A stretch of DNA of 64,000 nt from Cristatella mucedo (lineage: Eukaryota > Bryozoa > Phylactolaemata > Cristatellidae). Below, piece by piece: positions 11,822 through 23,499 of this stretch; position 1 is the first letter of the stretch, and each line of letters begins with the position of its first letter. The position numbers and the translations under genes are program-made. The notes under the pieces are model-generated. The model had not been told where the DNA came from. It did no database searches and worked only from the letters and a program-made list of their open reading frames with translations. The DNA lies in contig WPIO01000002.1 in assembly GCA_009760855.2 (NCBI GenBank), forward strand, positions 4,372,001 through 4,436,000, given 5' to 3'.

Positions 11822-12812
11822 TAGTCAGTCATATCAGTTCGTGAATTATACCGGTTAGGAACCAGACAATGAATAACTAAAGGACTAAAAAACCAAGCTT
11901 ATTGTAGCGGTAGACTTTAACTTGCTTTTTCGTCTCAATCCTCTCGTGTCATATCGGCAGCGTCGTAGATGGTTCACTTTAAGTGCTGGGCGTACAAGTT
12001 AAACGGTGACGAGTTCAACCAGCCAGATTAAGACTTTCAGTCATTAATCATGGCTTGTGAATTATTTCTGCTAGCAACCGGTTGTGCGCCAATTTACGGC
12101 CGAGGCCGTACGAAAGCCGGCGCCGTAAGATAAGCAAGCAAGGAGTCGCGATTAGGTACTCGGCGCGGCCATTAGAGCTCTCTGCCGAAGAGCCGTCGGT
12201 GTACGCCATGGCCGCTGTCGAACGCCCGTAAACGTACGCTGCTGTTAACTAGACTTGTCAGATGAATGGATATTGATTTGTACGTTAATACATGAGCACT
12301 CTTCGACCCTAGCCGTGCTACAATGTACAGGCGTCGGGTCGGCTGAAACTGGCAACGCTACGAGCGCTGTGTTCGCAGCTTAGTTCTGATCGGACGAGAA
12401 AGCCGCACATTTGCATGAAGCCAGGAAAGAGGGTCCCGCAAATGCATAATCGATTTTATCGACGGTCGAGTGATTGAAGGGATTATATGACCACTCGTGC
12501 AGGCAAGGTGACAAAAATCGTGGAGAGGATTATGTTGACTCAGCAACGCGCTCACACAATGTAAACTTTCTCAAGCCGAAGCCATCGGAAAATCAGTTGA
12601 AAGGGAGGCCTTGTCTACGGCTGCGCTCGCCCGACAGCGAGCTTGGGAAAATCGATGAGATAGTCTTCTGTTCTACACATATCGCGAGCACCTTTCGCTG
12701 TGATGCCATGTTTTCTGCCTTCAAAAAGAATTTGGAAATGCCTGATAATTACCTAAGTGTTCCCAGTCATCGTATGCAATCGCTATATAACTAAAAGCAA
12801 CGCAGTCACTGA
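11822..12812. other. no recognised feature
   Basis: Follows the gypsy remnant. The 12474-12794 frame (106 codons) has no recognisable retroelement motif. Confidence 0.45.
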
Positions 12813-12990
12813 AACTTAGCTCTGGGCTAAGGCGCTCGCTCTCCACGACGCAGGTGGTGGGTTTGAATCATGCAGTGGGCTATTCTTTATTGACCACTCG
12901 ATGCTGTGGTGATAGCCGTTAAGGCTCATTTGTGCTGTAAGGATGTACAAATAAGGCTTTTGAATCAACTAACCTGCTATTTCTCCACTT
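12813..12990 (+). mobile_element. SINE-1 copy (tRNA-derived)
   Basis: A-box-like GGGCTAAGGCGCTCG, B-box-like GGTGGGTTTGAATC, then the family body (GTGGTGATAGCCGTTAAGGCTC) and 3' end (TTTTGAATCAACTAACCTGCTATT). A LINE-B fragment follows directly. Confidence 0.7.
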
Positions 12991-12999
12991 AAAGCCCGT

Positions 13000-13325
13000 T
13001 GGTGACAGAAGCCAGTGCTCTGTAGGTCCTGGGCTGAGAAACTCAATCCCACAATTCTTAAACAACGGCATCTACTCTCCCGATGCTGACTGTAGCACAT
13101 CCTTTCCAGCCGTCCTGAGCTGCTACTTTCCTGTTACTTTCTATCTCAACTGCTCTCCTGACTCAATCATGCTTCTTCCGTTCTCTTTGTTTCGTGAGAT
13201 GAAGTCTAGTGAATACCGAATGCGTACCGAAAGATGCTTAGACTTTGAATAGTGGGCTATTCAAAATTCTCCTGCGTACCACCCACTCGATCTTCGTGGA
13301 GTTACAGACAGAGATACTGGCGGAC
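13000..13325 (+). mobile_element. LINE-B 3' fragment
   Basis: Matches LINE-B from CTGTAGGTCCTGGGCTG through the CTGAGCTGCTACTT block, GCGTACCGAAAG and the GGAGTTACAGACAGAGATAC end. It is 5' truncated with no open frame. Confidence 0.65.
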
Positions 13326-13689
13326 ATTAATTTGCATATTCGTTAGGTACTAATGTCGAAAAAGCTTACTTCGCGGCTGAAGGTATATTTCATGTCAACA
13401 CGCGAACTGAAAATTCAGAGATTTGGTGCGCTATTGATCATTAGGAGAGACTGCTTGGAGCGGATTAGCAAAACCTTGTCTCTTTCCCCTACAATAGATT
13501 CGATTCTAATCTAAGGCTTAGGAAATACGTTACAGAGTCTACCCACACAATAATAGTTACGGAAAACTACACATAGCATGGAGTATTTCTGAAAACAAAG
13601 AATACTAAGTTGATGTCGTCAGTTGTGTGAGACGTGATCGGTATTAATGTCCTCTCACGGGTGGCCTTTAAGAGGAATTCCTTTGCAGC
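13326..13689. other. no recognised feature
   Basis: Non-coding sequence between LINE-B and LINE-A pieces. Confidence 0.45.
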
Positions 13690-13765
13690 AATTTTAAAAC
13701 GCCTAGAAAAACAGTTCTATGAGGGTGCTTTATCAAATGTATTATTATTATTATTATTACTTAAA
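13690..13765 (+). mobile_element. LINE-A terminal hairpin and (ATT)n tail
   Basis: Only the LINE-A 3' end is present: CTTTGCAGCA, a diverged hairpin (AACGCCTAG...GAGGGTGCTTT) and five ATT units. It lies immediately upstream of another LINE-A piece. Confidence 0.65.
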
Positions 13766-13789
13766 TATTGCCTCTCTCGCTCTGTTAGT

Positions 13790-14265
13790 CATAGAATAGC
13801 TGCTTTAACGATTCGGGCTTGCTTAGATAGGGATACTACATCTAAATTGGCCCATGCATTTGTGACATCCCATCTCGACTTCTGTAACACACTGCTTGCT
13901 GGTCAACTAGCCTGTGCAATCAGGCGCTTACAGTAGGTGCCAAACTCTGCAGCCAGGCTTGCCTGTAGTGAGCGTCGCAGTTGTCACATTACACCACTTC
14001 TCGCCAACCTGCACTGGCTCCCGGTCAAGACGTGCATTGATTTCAAGGTTCTTTTCCTCACTTTAAGGTCCCTTCATTCTGTGAATCCAGCCGACCTATC
14101 AGATCTAGTCCCCCAAAAGGCTAAGAATCGCACCACCTCTTTTCTGAATTGAATCATTTACCCACTACTTGTACGAGCCTCAAATCCTTTGGAGACCGTG
14201 TCTTCAGCTCGTATGCTCCTAAAGCCTTGAACTCGTTCCCGACTCGACACCTAAATACATAATGA
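13790..14265 (+). mobile_element. LINE-A C-terminal coding fragment
   Basis: Encodes RACLDRDTTSKLAHAFVTSH, then after a TAG NSAARLACSERRSCHITPLL and IDFKVLFLTLRSL. This is the region after the RT in LINE-A. Interrupted by stops at 13934 and after FLN at about 14150. The 3' tail is missing. Confidence 0.75.
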
Positions 14266-14266
14266 A

Positions 14267-14325
14267 CAAATACTAGCTGATTTAACAGCCTCTTTTGTAT
14301 AGCGACAGGTGAGCCTTAGAGGCTA
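14267..14325 (-). mobile_element. SINE-1 3' fragment
   Basis: Minus strand reads GTCGCTATACAAAAGAGGCT then TTAAATCAGCTAGTATTT, the 3' half of SINE-1 as at 53.9 kb. The tRNA-like head is missing. Confidence 0.65.
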
Positions 14326-15110
14326 ACTCGACAACGACTCTCTTGCTTACTGCGAGGAAAATGTCTAAATTCAACGAATATTCGCTGGAATATGATAGTA
14401 GCAGTACATATACAGTGAACTTAAAAGAACCTTAGATAAATCTTTCAGATTCAGTATGCAAAGTCATGTTAAGGCAAGTTAAATCAAGTCAGGTAAACGG
14501 TGATTAAAGTCTTTTTTCCTTCAGTCATCACTAAACTTGAATGTTTCAGCATCTATTACACTACTTTCATGGCATTTACTTTCAAAGGCGATGCCCGCTC
14601 CTAACTGGGTCTGATGATGGAGTTTTTCGAACACCAGCACCCTTCCAGTTGCTGTCTCGCCCAAATGGTTTCAAAGGCATAGTAAATTGCTTGGCTACCG
14701 TAGGTTGCGTCAAGAAGCTATTGTGAAAGCTGGCTTCGGCGATTGGCATGGTGTTAAGAAATTATTTGGACACGTCACCGTATTTATTGAGCTATGAGTC
14801 GACGCATGCTAACTTGCCTCCACTACCCTTGATTGCTCGCCAGGTTAGTGTGGCTGCAGTACGACGAAAAAAAACCTACCGAAAGCATCTTGTTTCATAC
14901 AATAGGCAGTATTCCCAAACGCTCGAGTAAAAACTGCAATGTAATAATCGATTGGCCAACTGCCAATGAAGATTTTTCGTCAGCTATCATTTTGACAGCC
15001 TGGCATTTTAAGCCCTAGCAGCAAGCAGAAGTTGGGCAGCATTTCAAAAGGATCGCGCTGATAGCCTTCATCTCACTCGAATAACGCCATATCCGCCTCC
15101 ATTTCGGATG
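14326..15110. other. CA-B 3' flank
   Basis: Likely contains the CA-B 3' UTR. Apart from the possible poly(A) signal, nothing is recognised. Confidence 0.4.
14783..14788 (-). terminator. possible poly(A) signal for CA-B
   Basis: Minus-strand AATAAA about 320 nt downstream of the CA-B stop codon. It is the nearest good match seen, and no other support exists. Confidence 0.25.
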
Positions 15111-18100
15111 CTAGTCCAGTTTTTCTAAAGATGCAGATCCGTGTGAAGAGCATCTCTGCCGTACAGACCTGCCGTTCAGTGGTTGCACGGGACGCCAGTT
15201 TCCTGGATCTGAGATCAGACCGCCATCCAGCGACTGGAGCTCGGTCAGGCAGCGATACTGCAACAGAAATCGTATGAAACTAGGATCCATGATACATAGA
15301 ACGAGAGCAATCGGACAATTACAGCGCTAGGACTGCCAGCTGCACAAAGACCGCCCATCTTCAGCACGCCCGATCCAGGTCAATCGTGTCACGCGTAAGA
15401 TCGGCAAGCTACGGCTTACACGAGTGGGCGAGCAAAGCTCCTGAAGCCGCTCTCCGGGTATGTACTTTGAGAAACTCGGCGTGGAAATGGGCCCACACAC
15501 ACACACCATCTAGCGTGCTGGCTTTATGTCCAGGGGCTTCGTGCCACATGCAGACAGTCTGACCACTCTTACAAGTACAACTTCAGTTTGCAACGAATGC
15601 GAATTTGGCCGACCTGAAATTGTATATGCGTTACGGAGGTGCTTACATTAGGCTCCACAGTAACTTCTAATGGACGATATTGCGGTCCGAACGAATACTT
15701 TTCCATCGATTATAGACTTGCTACTGGTTTACCGACCAGCAGTCAAGTCCACAGCGCTGCCGCACTACGTGGGTGTTAGTAGAACTGAGAATAACTAGAC
15801 CTGTATCCAATATTGCAGTCAACTAGGCTGGTTGAATCGCTAGCTCTCGACTGTGACTGCTGACTGCAGTCCGGCCTATTCCTGTTGGGACGGTGGACCG
15901 AGTGAATCGCACTGACATCACTAGGAATGGCATCACTGCCAGGGGCTAATGCACACAGCTTACCCTGCCGGACCATCAAGACAGCGAGCATAGCCGCGTG
16001 TCAGGTGGTCCCTAGCTTTATGAGCTAGCTCTTCGGCAACCAAACCTATAAGCAGGCGTGGTTAGTGTGCCTCCTCTGTATTTCATTACGGTGCCGGTTT
16101 TTGTGACGAGTTGGTCTACTATGCAATCTCGGGCATACTCAGGATTAAGCCTCTAATGGGCGCCGAACCATGAGTTCGCCCGAGGATGCAAGTCAGCCTA
16201 CGGTCTGAAGGGGCGTCCCAGGGCGGCCGCTTGACGTGCACTTAACACTAACGGCTCAATTCAAAGATTGGGGCCGTGGCCCACTGGCCACCCTCCCGCT
16301 TTCCAGACGCCAGCACTGTATCTATTCTTGTCAATCCTGCTATCGAGAGCCCCTAGCTTTCTATCAGGCTATCTTGATTCCGGTTTCCAATCGAGTCTCC
16401 CGGGTCAGCTTCCCTACCTCATCCACTTTTACTTTGCCCCCATGCAACGACCACCATATCCTAATCTTATGAGTAGTAAGTTGTGCTTCTCGTTCATTCT
16501 GCCCCATTTCCTATCGACGCCTCCGTCTATGTAAGTGAACTGGGGATGTGCTTCTCTCAAGCCACAAGTATGCACCTCCGACGAATTCCTTACCACCTGC
16601 TGCTGCAGGCTAGCCCAGTGGCCGGAAATATTTCCTCTGCCGAGCTTCTCATAAATCCACTGCGCATAGTCAACATCAAAAAAGAGTAAGTGAAAAAATG
16701 CTAGCTGATTGAAGAAGAACAGACAGTTCAACGATCAGCGACCTTAGATTTGAACTGCATGCAAAAGCCCTGCAACATGGATGTTAGGGAAAGAGCATTG
16801 CATACCGATTCGTTGCTTATCGTGATCGGCTGACAAAGCACGAGCCAACACACGCACTCAATGCAAGGAGGCGAGGTGAGCGATCCACTGTACGTGAAGT
16901 AATCTGGCTTGGAGCCGAGGCCGTATTTTGAAGGATCCACACCGCCATTGAGCGTCATGCCTGCTCGGGAAAACAAAGCGGATATGGTAACTGGGGATGG
17001 GCAGTCATGCAGTGCCATCACTGCTTCTAAAGTCTAGAGCCTCCAACGCTATACATACGCACCAATTTCCTTGGTATAGCTAAAATTTCTTATGTCCTTG
17101 TCAAATGTGGCATGCACAGTGTCCGGCAAGTCGGCTACATCGAGTAAAGCCCCGACGACCGTCACACCATCTAAATGCTTCACAGCCTCTGCCAGGCAGC
17201 CATATTCCTTCTTATAGTGTACGAAGTGGACCTGGTAAGGAACTCGTTAAGATTGCAGCAGTACTCAAAACCAATATAGCAAATCACAGTGGTCGTGGAA
17301 ATGCAAAATATGTCTCAATAAAGACATTGGTTAAGCGACAACATCATCAAAATGAACCAAGCAGCTATTACCCAGCCATTTAAATGAGCAGGGAGGCTGC
17401 ATTTGACATTAGCACATGACTTACAGCCTAAGTTAAATGCATTTAAATGTATGCATCCCGTGATAGCATGAAAACGTTCGTGTGAGTCACGCTTCGCTTC
17501 CCGTCAGCACTAGCAAATGCATTCATAGCTCTGGTGCCTCATGCACGAGGATCACCTCGGCAGGGTAGCGCTTGCCGTTCAGCGCGTGCTCGGAGCCGTC
17601 CTTTCCGGGTTCCGAGAAGTGAAAGTGAAACTGGGCGAGCTCGTAGTCGTGTCCAAGGGAGCCTCCTCGAATGAAGTGAGTCGCCTTCGTCAAGATACAC
17701 TTAGGGAGCACGCCTGTGGCACAAAAGGAGCGGCTCATTGTGTTTTCCAAATGTGCTGCCGATGCACTACACAGGTAAACACCCGCTCCGGCATGGGCTT
17801 TTGACCTGCTCAGGAGCTTTTGTTCGCCGGCTTTGCGGATGCACGAAGCATGATTCAGAGAACAGGTCCACGTTAATAATAATAATAATAATAATGCACT
17901 TGATAAAGCGCCCTCAGAGAACTCAATCTCTTTCTAGGCGCTTTACATTTGCTGCAAAGGGAAATGCAATGTTACACGCATACACATAGCATACTGAGAC
18001 CACTGCAGGCTAGCACCGAAAGCTTTAAGCAGCTTACCGTCGTTGACGAATTCCGCCGAGTGGTCATGACGATAGTCGTACACGATCTCGTCAAGATTGG

Positions 18101-21100
18101 CATCTTGCACGATGCTATCTTCGCGTATGTCAACAGGCGACTGTCGTGCTCCGCTCCTGCAAACCTGCCAAGCTGTGTGTAATTTATGCCAAAGATTTCG
18201 ACCTGAAATGTCAAGTGACGGTGCTGTCTTTGTCATCGGATTCAACTTCCTGAACTTAAAGAGATATTTTCTTTATTGCTGATGGAAACTGCGGACACCT
18301 TTCTATGTTAACTTCTTTGCATTTTATTCAGAATTAGCAAACATATAGCACATTGAAACCCCCGTGCAGTGGAAACCGGATGTGGGCAGCAATGCTGCAT
18401 TCTCCGTAGGATGTGTAAAGAAATAGCAAGGGTACTATTGCAGGAAATTGGTTTAACTATTTGAATTTTTGATGCGGCCAAGTTTTTAGAATTCCAAGTA
18501 GTCTGTACCGCAGAATGCATACACATATTTTCAGACGAAGTGGTCTTCAAACCAATGAAGTCGGTATACTGTCTGATTAAACTAAACGCCCATGGAAATA
18601 CTTCTTAACTGCTTTCCAAACAAATGTTTGGCACAATATAATTATTCCTAACAGTTGTGAGCTCCGCAATTTTACTCAGAAGAAATATGGTAAAATATAG
18701 ATTTCACTGTAATGCTTGATTCAGAATTCATAACGAGGACATCCAGCTCAGTCTTAGCATATTTAACACAATGCTGATGCCTCGTGGCACGAAAGAAATC
18801 ATGCACACTCATCTGTCGTGTCACGCAGCTACTAGTAAACATATGGAAATGAGACCAGAGGGAACCACTCACGATAGTAGCTACTGACACTGAGAAATAG
18901 CATGTACGCTCCTAAAAGAGACTGCTGTCCACGCGAACATTTTTTAATTTTCTTCCGAATTACGCACTATTCCGTGACTCGGTAGGATTCACGCCTTAGT
19001 ATATAACTTCAGGGTTCAGCAATCTGATGTTTTCACGAAGGACTTCCAATGAGGCTGGGGACTGATAGCCATCTAAAGCAGAACCAACTCTCGACACCAT
19101 TGGTAGGCTCGTCATGCTTTGTGCATTCTTCGTTGCACATACTTGTTATTCTTGCCGAACGTTCCTCTGTCCTGAAGGCATTGGCAAATGCCTGCCCGTG
19201 AGTGCTGCTCTGTCACTACGCCAGGAGTCCTGCCTTTCCGTGTGTGGCAGCTATCTCGCCGCTTGTCTTGTCTGTGTGCCACAGGCACTGGTGCCGCTGG
19301 CTGATTTCCCCCTTCCCTCCTCGTTGTCTTAGCGTCTGCCTAAAGTCACTCTCGACGAAAATGAGCAGAGACTGCGCCGGCAGCAGAGACTGCTCCGGTA
19401 GCAGAGACTGAACCGGCAGCAGACGATCGCATTGTCTGACTATGGCACGTTGTGACAGCCCTCCAACCTGTCGTCGGACTGGGTAGCGCAACCGAGCAAC
19501 AAGTCTTCTGGCTCCAACACCAACAACACCACCAAGCTACGCCGGCCAAGCCCAGTCTACACACACTAGACGGCTGCCGGCGTCGAGGGATCTAGCCCTC
19601 CTCTTGTACTCCTCGGCCGCCCTTATATTCCATGCAGGCGTTTTTGTTCGCACTGTCTGACCATTGTTCGTTCCGAACCCGCCCGACAGCTGGCAGCAGT
19701 TTGTGGTAGATGGATGTCCCCACAGATGCCGCCAATGCATGGATTTGGGCAGGACTTCCGAGTCATCTGCTGAGTCATCGTCTGCCCTTCCATTGGTCGT
19801 GAGCTTGCGGCTGCTTAGGCAGTCTGAGAGCCTCACAAGGTCTCCGCCCAGTGCTCGCCGGCTGCAAGAGTCGTGTTCCTTCACACACATCTGCATTGCT
19901 TCACAGCTGCCATACTCCCAGCTCAAGCATTGCTCCATGGCTGCCATCATCTGCCACATAAGGATTGCTTGAAGCCACCATTAATCATGCCTAGTGAGCA
20001 GGATGATAATGTTTCTGACCTGTTGGTCAGAGGCAGTTGAAAACCGAGTTCATACTGGTGTGCAGAACCAGTCATGGCTGTGTTTAGTCAGACCAAGAGA
20101 AGCTCGAATCTTGGAAACAATAAAAGGGTGTGGCAAACAGCCGGGAATTATTGGATGAGAAGCTAAGCCACTGCCAGAAAAGAGTCCGGTTGCAGAAGCT
20201 CCTGGCTGAGTAGGGGGTAGAGGGGAGCTACATGTCCCTGTTGAGCCCACAGCAGATCAGAGTGGACACTGGGTGTTGCTATTGCCGTCGTGGCATTAAT
20301 GAAACATCCAGCTCTCCGACAGAAATGCCTGGGCCAATAATTGAATTTCCATGCAATATTGTCCAGCCGGCTGCCTGCTTAGTTGTTTCTGGAGCACATT
20401 CCAGCTGCCCTGGAGTGGGAATCAAATGTCAAAGGTGAGATTTTCGCGAACGCAAAGCAAGTGCATGCTAGTATCCACACTCAAGTCGATTGTGGATGCT
20501 CACACTTGTCTGAACAACTGGACACCCAAGAGTTCGCTGAGTATGACTTTGGCTTTGCTGCTGCTTTAGTTGGTTGGCCACACCCTCGATGCAAGGCTTG
20601 GAGAACTGGCGAGAGCATATGTGAATGCACAGCTCCTGCTCTCGTAGCACCGACTAATTTCTACGACTGAGGAACTCACTTCCAAAATTCTAACGCAAAG
20701 ACATCCGGTCGCTGTGCTGCCGACCGTGACGCATCTTCTCCAGCCGCCCTGGGCTCCTACTTCCATGCTACCGACTGCCTCCCCCGAATATGCTCCTAAC
20801 TTTCTCTTCGTTTCGTAAAATAAAGTATATTGGCTACCGAATGCGTACCGAAAGCCACTCAGTCTCGTTGCTCCTGCGTAACGCCCACACAGTCTTTGTG
20901 GCTTTGTGGAGTTAAAGACTGAGGTACATGCATACATACATACATATGGCTTTGAGGGGTGCCGCTAGCCCCTAGCATCGAAGGGGCGGGACAGGAAAAC
21001 CGAGCTACAGCAGCGGCCGTGCGACAGCTCCACTGGCCCAAATACAAGGTTGAGGTTTCCGGACATGCTCCGAGGCTGGGCACTTGGGCGGCTGCAGTAG

Positions 21101-21514
21101 GGGAGAACGCTGCACCCTGCGTAATCCGATCGGTCCTTTGCTGAACCTCCGATCGGCGCCGAGCGCTGAGCGCTCGAGCGCAAGCCTGACTTGTGTCCGA
21201 GGGAAGCCAGCCGCTGCAAAGGTCGAGAGAACGGCGCTATGCGCCGCCTCGGCGAACACGTGGCACGATAATGGCTGGCAATGAGGGCACTCGGCAGCAA
21301 CGCTAGACCATTCCGGGAACACCTGCAAGCGGGGAACGTCGGACGGCAAATTCTGACCGTCGAAATAACCGGGCTCTGGGAGAACGCTCGAGTAGCACTC
21401 ACCTCGAGACCGGTAGCTGTAGGCGACTTGATACTCTGGGACGTCGTGCAGCAAGCCGAAGCCCACTGGCTTCTTGACGGCGCCACTGGGCTGAACCACA
21501 GCTGTGTCGCCCAT
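15111..21514 (-). CDS. CA-B: alpha-class carbonic anhydrase, six exons, intact frame
   Basis: Catalyses reversible hydration of CO2 to bicarbonate. Exons (minus): 21514-21403, 18202-18038, 17713-17556, 17231-17063, 16960-16806, 15257-15111. They sum to 906 nt (301 aa plus TAG). All introns are GT-AG and exon-end phases run 1,1,0,1,0. Exon 2 holds GARQSPVDI. Exon 3 holds AQFHFHFS, giving zinc ligands His122 and His124. The third ligand, His147, opens exon 4 (VHFVHY). Glu134 and Glu145 match Glu106/Glu117 of human CA II, and Thr230 (GSLTSPP) matches Thr199. Exon 6 ends with [11 protein letters not shown] plus an 18-residue tail. The position of proton-shuttle His64 appears to be Val. The Met start is supported by the same start in CA-C. 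No signal peptide is visible, so a cytosolic enzyme is inferred. Exon 1 is joined by phase, order and duplication, so it is the least certain part. Confidence 0.83.
15258..16805 (-). other. CA-B intron 5
   Basis: Intron between exons 5 and 6. A 100-codon minus frame at 16429-16731 lacks a credible acceptor and is not part of the CA alignment. Confidence 0.5.
17865..17962 (-). mobile_element. LINE-A 3' end only, in a CA-B intron
   Basis: (AAT)n, then GCACTTGATAAAGCGCCCTC through CTTTGCAGCAAATG on the minus strand, about 95 bases in total. It is an extreme 5'-truncated insertion between CA-B exons 2 and 3. Confidence 0.8.
19365..19418 (+). repeat. 18-bp tandem repeat, three copies
   Basis: Units GCAGAGACTG followed by a variable CG/CT/AA and CCGGCA or CCGGTA. 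A partial fourth unit (GCAGACGATCG) follows. It lies within the first CA-B intron. Confidence 0.85.
19451..19825 (+). repeat. dispersed LTR-like repeat C, copy 2
   Basis: Matches 10301-10863 from TGTGACAGCC to GGCTGCTTAGGCAGTCT, without the long CT expansion. It lies in the first CA-B intron. Confidence 0.55.
20640..20945 (+). mobile_element. LINE-B 3' fragment
   Basis: Matches the LINE-B C-terminal region (CCTGGGCTCCTACTTCCATG), GAATGCGTACCGAAAGCC and the end block GTCTTTGTGGCTTTGTGGAG, with an ATACATACAT tail. 5' truncated. Lies in the first CA-B intron. Confidence 0.7.
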
Positions 21515-21608
21515 CGCTCCCGAATCAAAGCTGCCGCTAGCAGGGGCAGCACTGCCGTTAGAGCTAGAGGGGGGCGTTTATGTGACGTGGAGCAACATCG
21601 GGTCTATT

Positions 21609-21646
21609 AGTGGGCGTGTTCGGGTAACAGAGCCTCCAATCAGAAA
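21609..21646 (-). promoter_or_regulatory. CA-B proximal promoter block (inverted CCAAT plus GC box)
   Basis: TCCAATCAGAAA at 21635-21646 (an inverted CCAAT box relative to the gene) and AGTGGGCG at 21609-21616 lie about 120 and 95 nt upstream of the CA-B ATG. The same two motifs occur in the same order and at similar distances upstream of CA-C, where the flanks have diverged more. A promoter role is inferred. Confidence 0.5.
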
Positions 21647-21732
21647 CGGCCAAATGGGAACCAGCCCCCAGCTGGGAGGCCGGTTGTGAGGGACCCAATT
21701 AGCCCCGGTACGCTACTCTTTCGCCTGCTGAA

Positions 21733-21739
21733 ATTTATA
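21733..21739 (-). promoter_or_regulatory. possible TATA box upstream of CA-B
   Basis: Minus-strand TATAAAT about 220 nt upstream of the CA-B start codon. It is not conserved at CA-C, so it may be chance. Confidence 0.2.
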
Positions 21740-22066
21740 AGAGGTAGCATGAAAAAGAATATCCCAGCTTTTAATAGATAGGCTTACAATCGCTATTTCA
21801 ACAGCGCACAGTCACTCGTTGCAAGCGACAGTGCAGCCAGCTAAAATATAGCAATTCACCCAGCTCTAGACACGCCCAGTAGGGGCACAGACACCATTCT
21901 TTTCTCACATTTGAAAGTTCATGTAACCATACTTTTGACACAAAAGTTCCTTTGATGAAACACTTATGAGATAAGTGAGCCTGTGAATCTTTCTCGATGG
22001 TATAAAATAGAGCCAGGACACGAGATCTCTTCTAACTTTACGCTTATCAAGCGATGTAAGATAGAT
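21740..22066. other. no recognised feature
   Basis: Upstream of CA-B and adjacent to the LTR element. Confidence 0.4.
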
Positions 22067-23467
22067 TGTCGCAACCGAGGTTATCCAATCGCTGGCCAAC
22101 TGTGAGGCCAAAACTCCCGAGGTCAGACACCCCCGAACCCACATCAGTCCTGTTTTGGCAGACATGGGACACTTTCCTCCTGCTGCTTGGTGTAAGCGGA
22201 CTCACCTCGCATCGGGCATCTTCTTCTATTCTCTCCCATGGCGTCGGAATAAATAATCATAACCTCACTATGCATTGTTAACTATATACAAAAACGCACT
22301 CCAACAAGTGGTGAACCCTTAGGACTTCAACCTACTCGGACGTAACTGCAGAGATGGTTCCACTGCTCTAGTCAACTGCCACGTAAGCGAGTCGTTCATT
22401 AATGTCAGCATTTCGATGTCCACGTGCCGTGTAATCGCTCTCGTAGTTGTCACGGCTTCACATCGCAAGGGATTTTGTACTCTTGGCAGCAGTACCAAGA
22501 TTCACTGTGGGCCCCCCCAGCGTGCTGTCCTTTGGCGTTTTTGCACCGCGCTCGCCTCTGCGAGGGCTCTCGACACTTGTGGGCAGCAGCACATTTGCCC
22601 TTTGGACACGACTCGCTGGGTGGCTTTCGCTGCGGGAAGAGCTCACAGAATCTCGGCTGGACTTTGAGCTGCATCGGCTAGTCGCTCCAGAGATGCCGCC
22701 ACAAGCTTGCTTTCACCTCGGTCACGCGTTGGTGACCTCGTGATTTATTTTCCCTACCCAATTTACTAGTCCTTCACTGCCACTCACAATTGGTTCGGCA
22801 TCAGTGCTCACCAACTTCAAGCCGACCTGACCTGCAATCTTGTATATCGACAATCAATCTCGGACCGAAACCTGGCCTCCCACATCATGCTCAACAGCAG
22901 CTCAGCTGCACCGCTGCCTCGACTTTCCCCAGCGATTGCCTGCTCAATCGAAAATGACGTCAAGACGATGATGTCCTGCTAGCTCTAGATAGTCAGCCGG
23001 TCTCGATGATAAAGACGCCCCTTAGCTTAGTCCCAAATCGGCACATGCAGAGGCACACCGACACGCTTTGGAGAGGCTGCTTTATGCCACAGTACTACTG
23101 AGCAACCGACCGGAGCTACTCTGGAGCTCTGAATCGGACTGCATCGCTATATTTCATCGACTGTTTTTACTCACTACTTATATTGAGGCCAAGTTCAGTG
23201 CTTCCGAACTAGGCCGGAAGTGATGTGGCAACCGAGGCTACCCAATCGCTTGCCAGCTGTGAGGCCAATCTTCTCGAGGTCAGATACGCCAGAGCCCACA
23301 TCCGTCTTTTCGTTACAGAGAAAGAACACTTCCCTACTGCTGCTTGGCCTAAGCTGAGGCACCTTGCTCTCATTTCGGCCTTGTCGGACCTCTTTTTCTA
23401 CTTTCTCCGACGGTGGCAGAATGAATAGACAATAACCTGACTGTATTTAGTTAGCTATCAACGAGCA
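22067..23467 (+). mobile_element. short LTR-flanked retroelement
   Basis: Two direct repeats, 22067-22306 and 23224-23467, begin TGTCGCAACC/TGTGGCAACC and share many blocks (CCAGCTGTGAGGCCAA; CCTGCTGCTTGG). The first contains AATAAATAA near its end. Directly after it, TGGTGAACCC resembles the start of an LTR-element interior or primer-binding region. Only 917 bases lie between the LTRs, with no RT or integrase, so the copy is deleted or non-autonomous. No target-site duplication was identified. Confidence 0.65.
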
Positions 23468-23499
23468 GGGTTGCTCGAAAGTAACCTATCTAGTAGATG

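Noticed and set aside
16429-16731. 100-codon minus frame inside CA-B intron 5
   Set aside because: No usable acceptor and no matching segment in CA-C or other alpha-CAs.
19114-19410. Cys-rich plus-strand frames that look like a small secreted protein
   Set aside because: Two overlapping frames are equally Cys-rich, the cysteines come from TGC/TGT-rich DNA, and there is no splice support.
20280-20440. possible plus-strand exon ending in a good GTGAGA donor
   Set aside because: The acceptor is weak, there is no partner exon and it lies in a CA-B intron.
20965-21552. 195- and 169-codon minus frames at the CA-B 5' end
   Set aside because: Only the first 37 codons of the 169-codon frame match CA-C; the open part beyond the donor is GC-rich intron.
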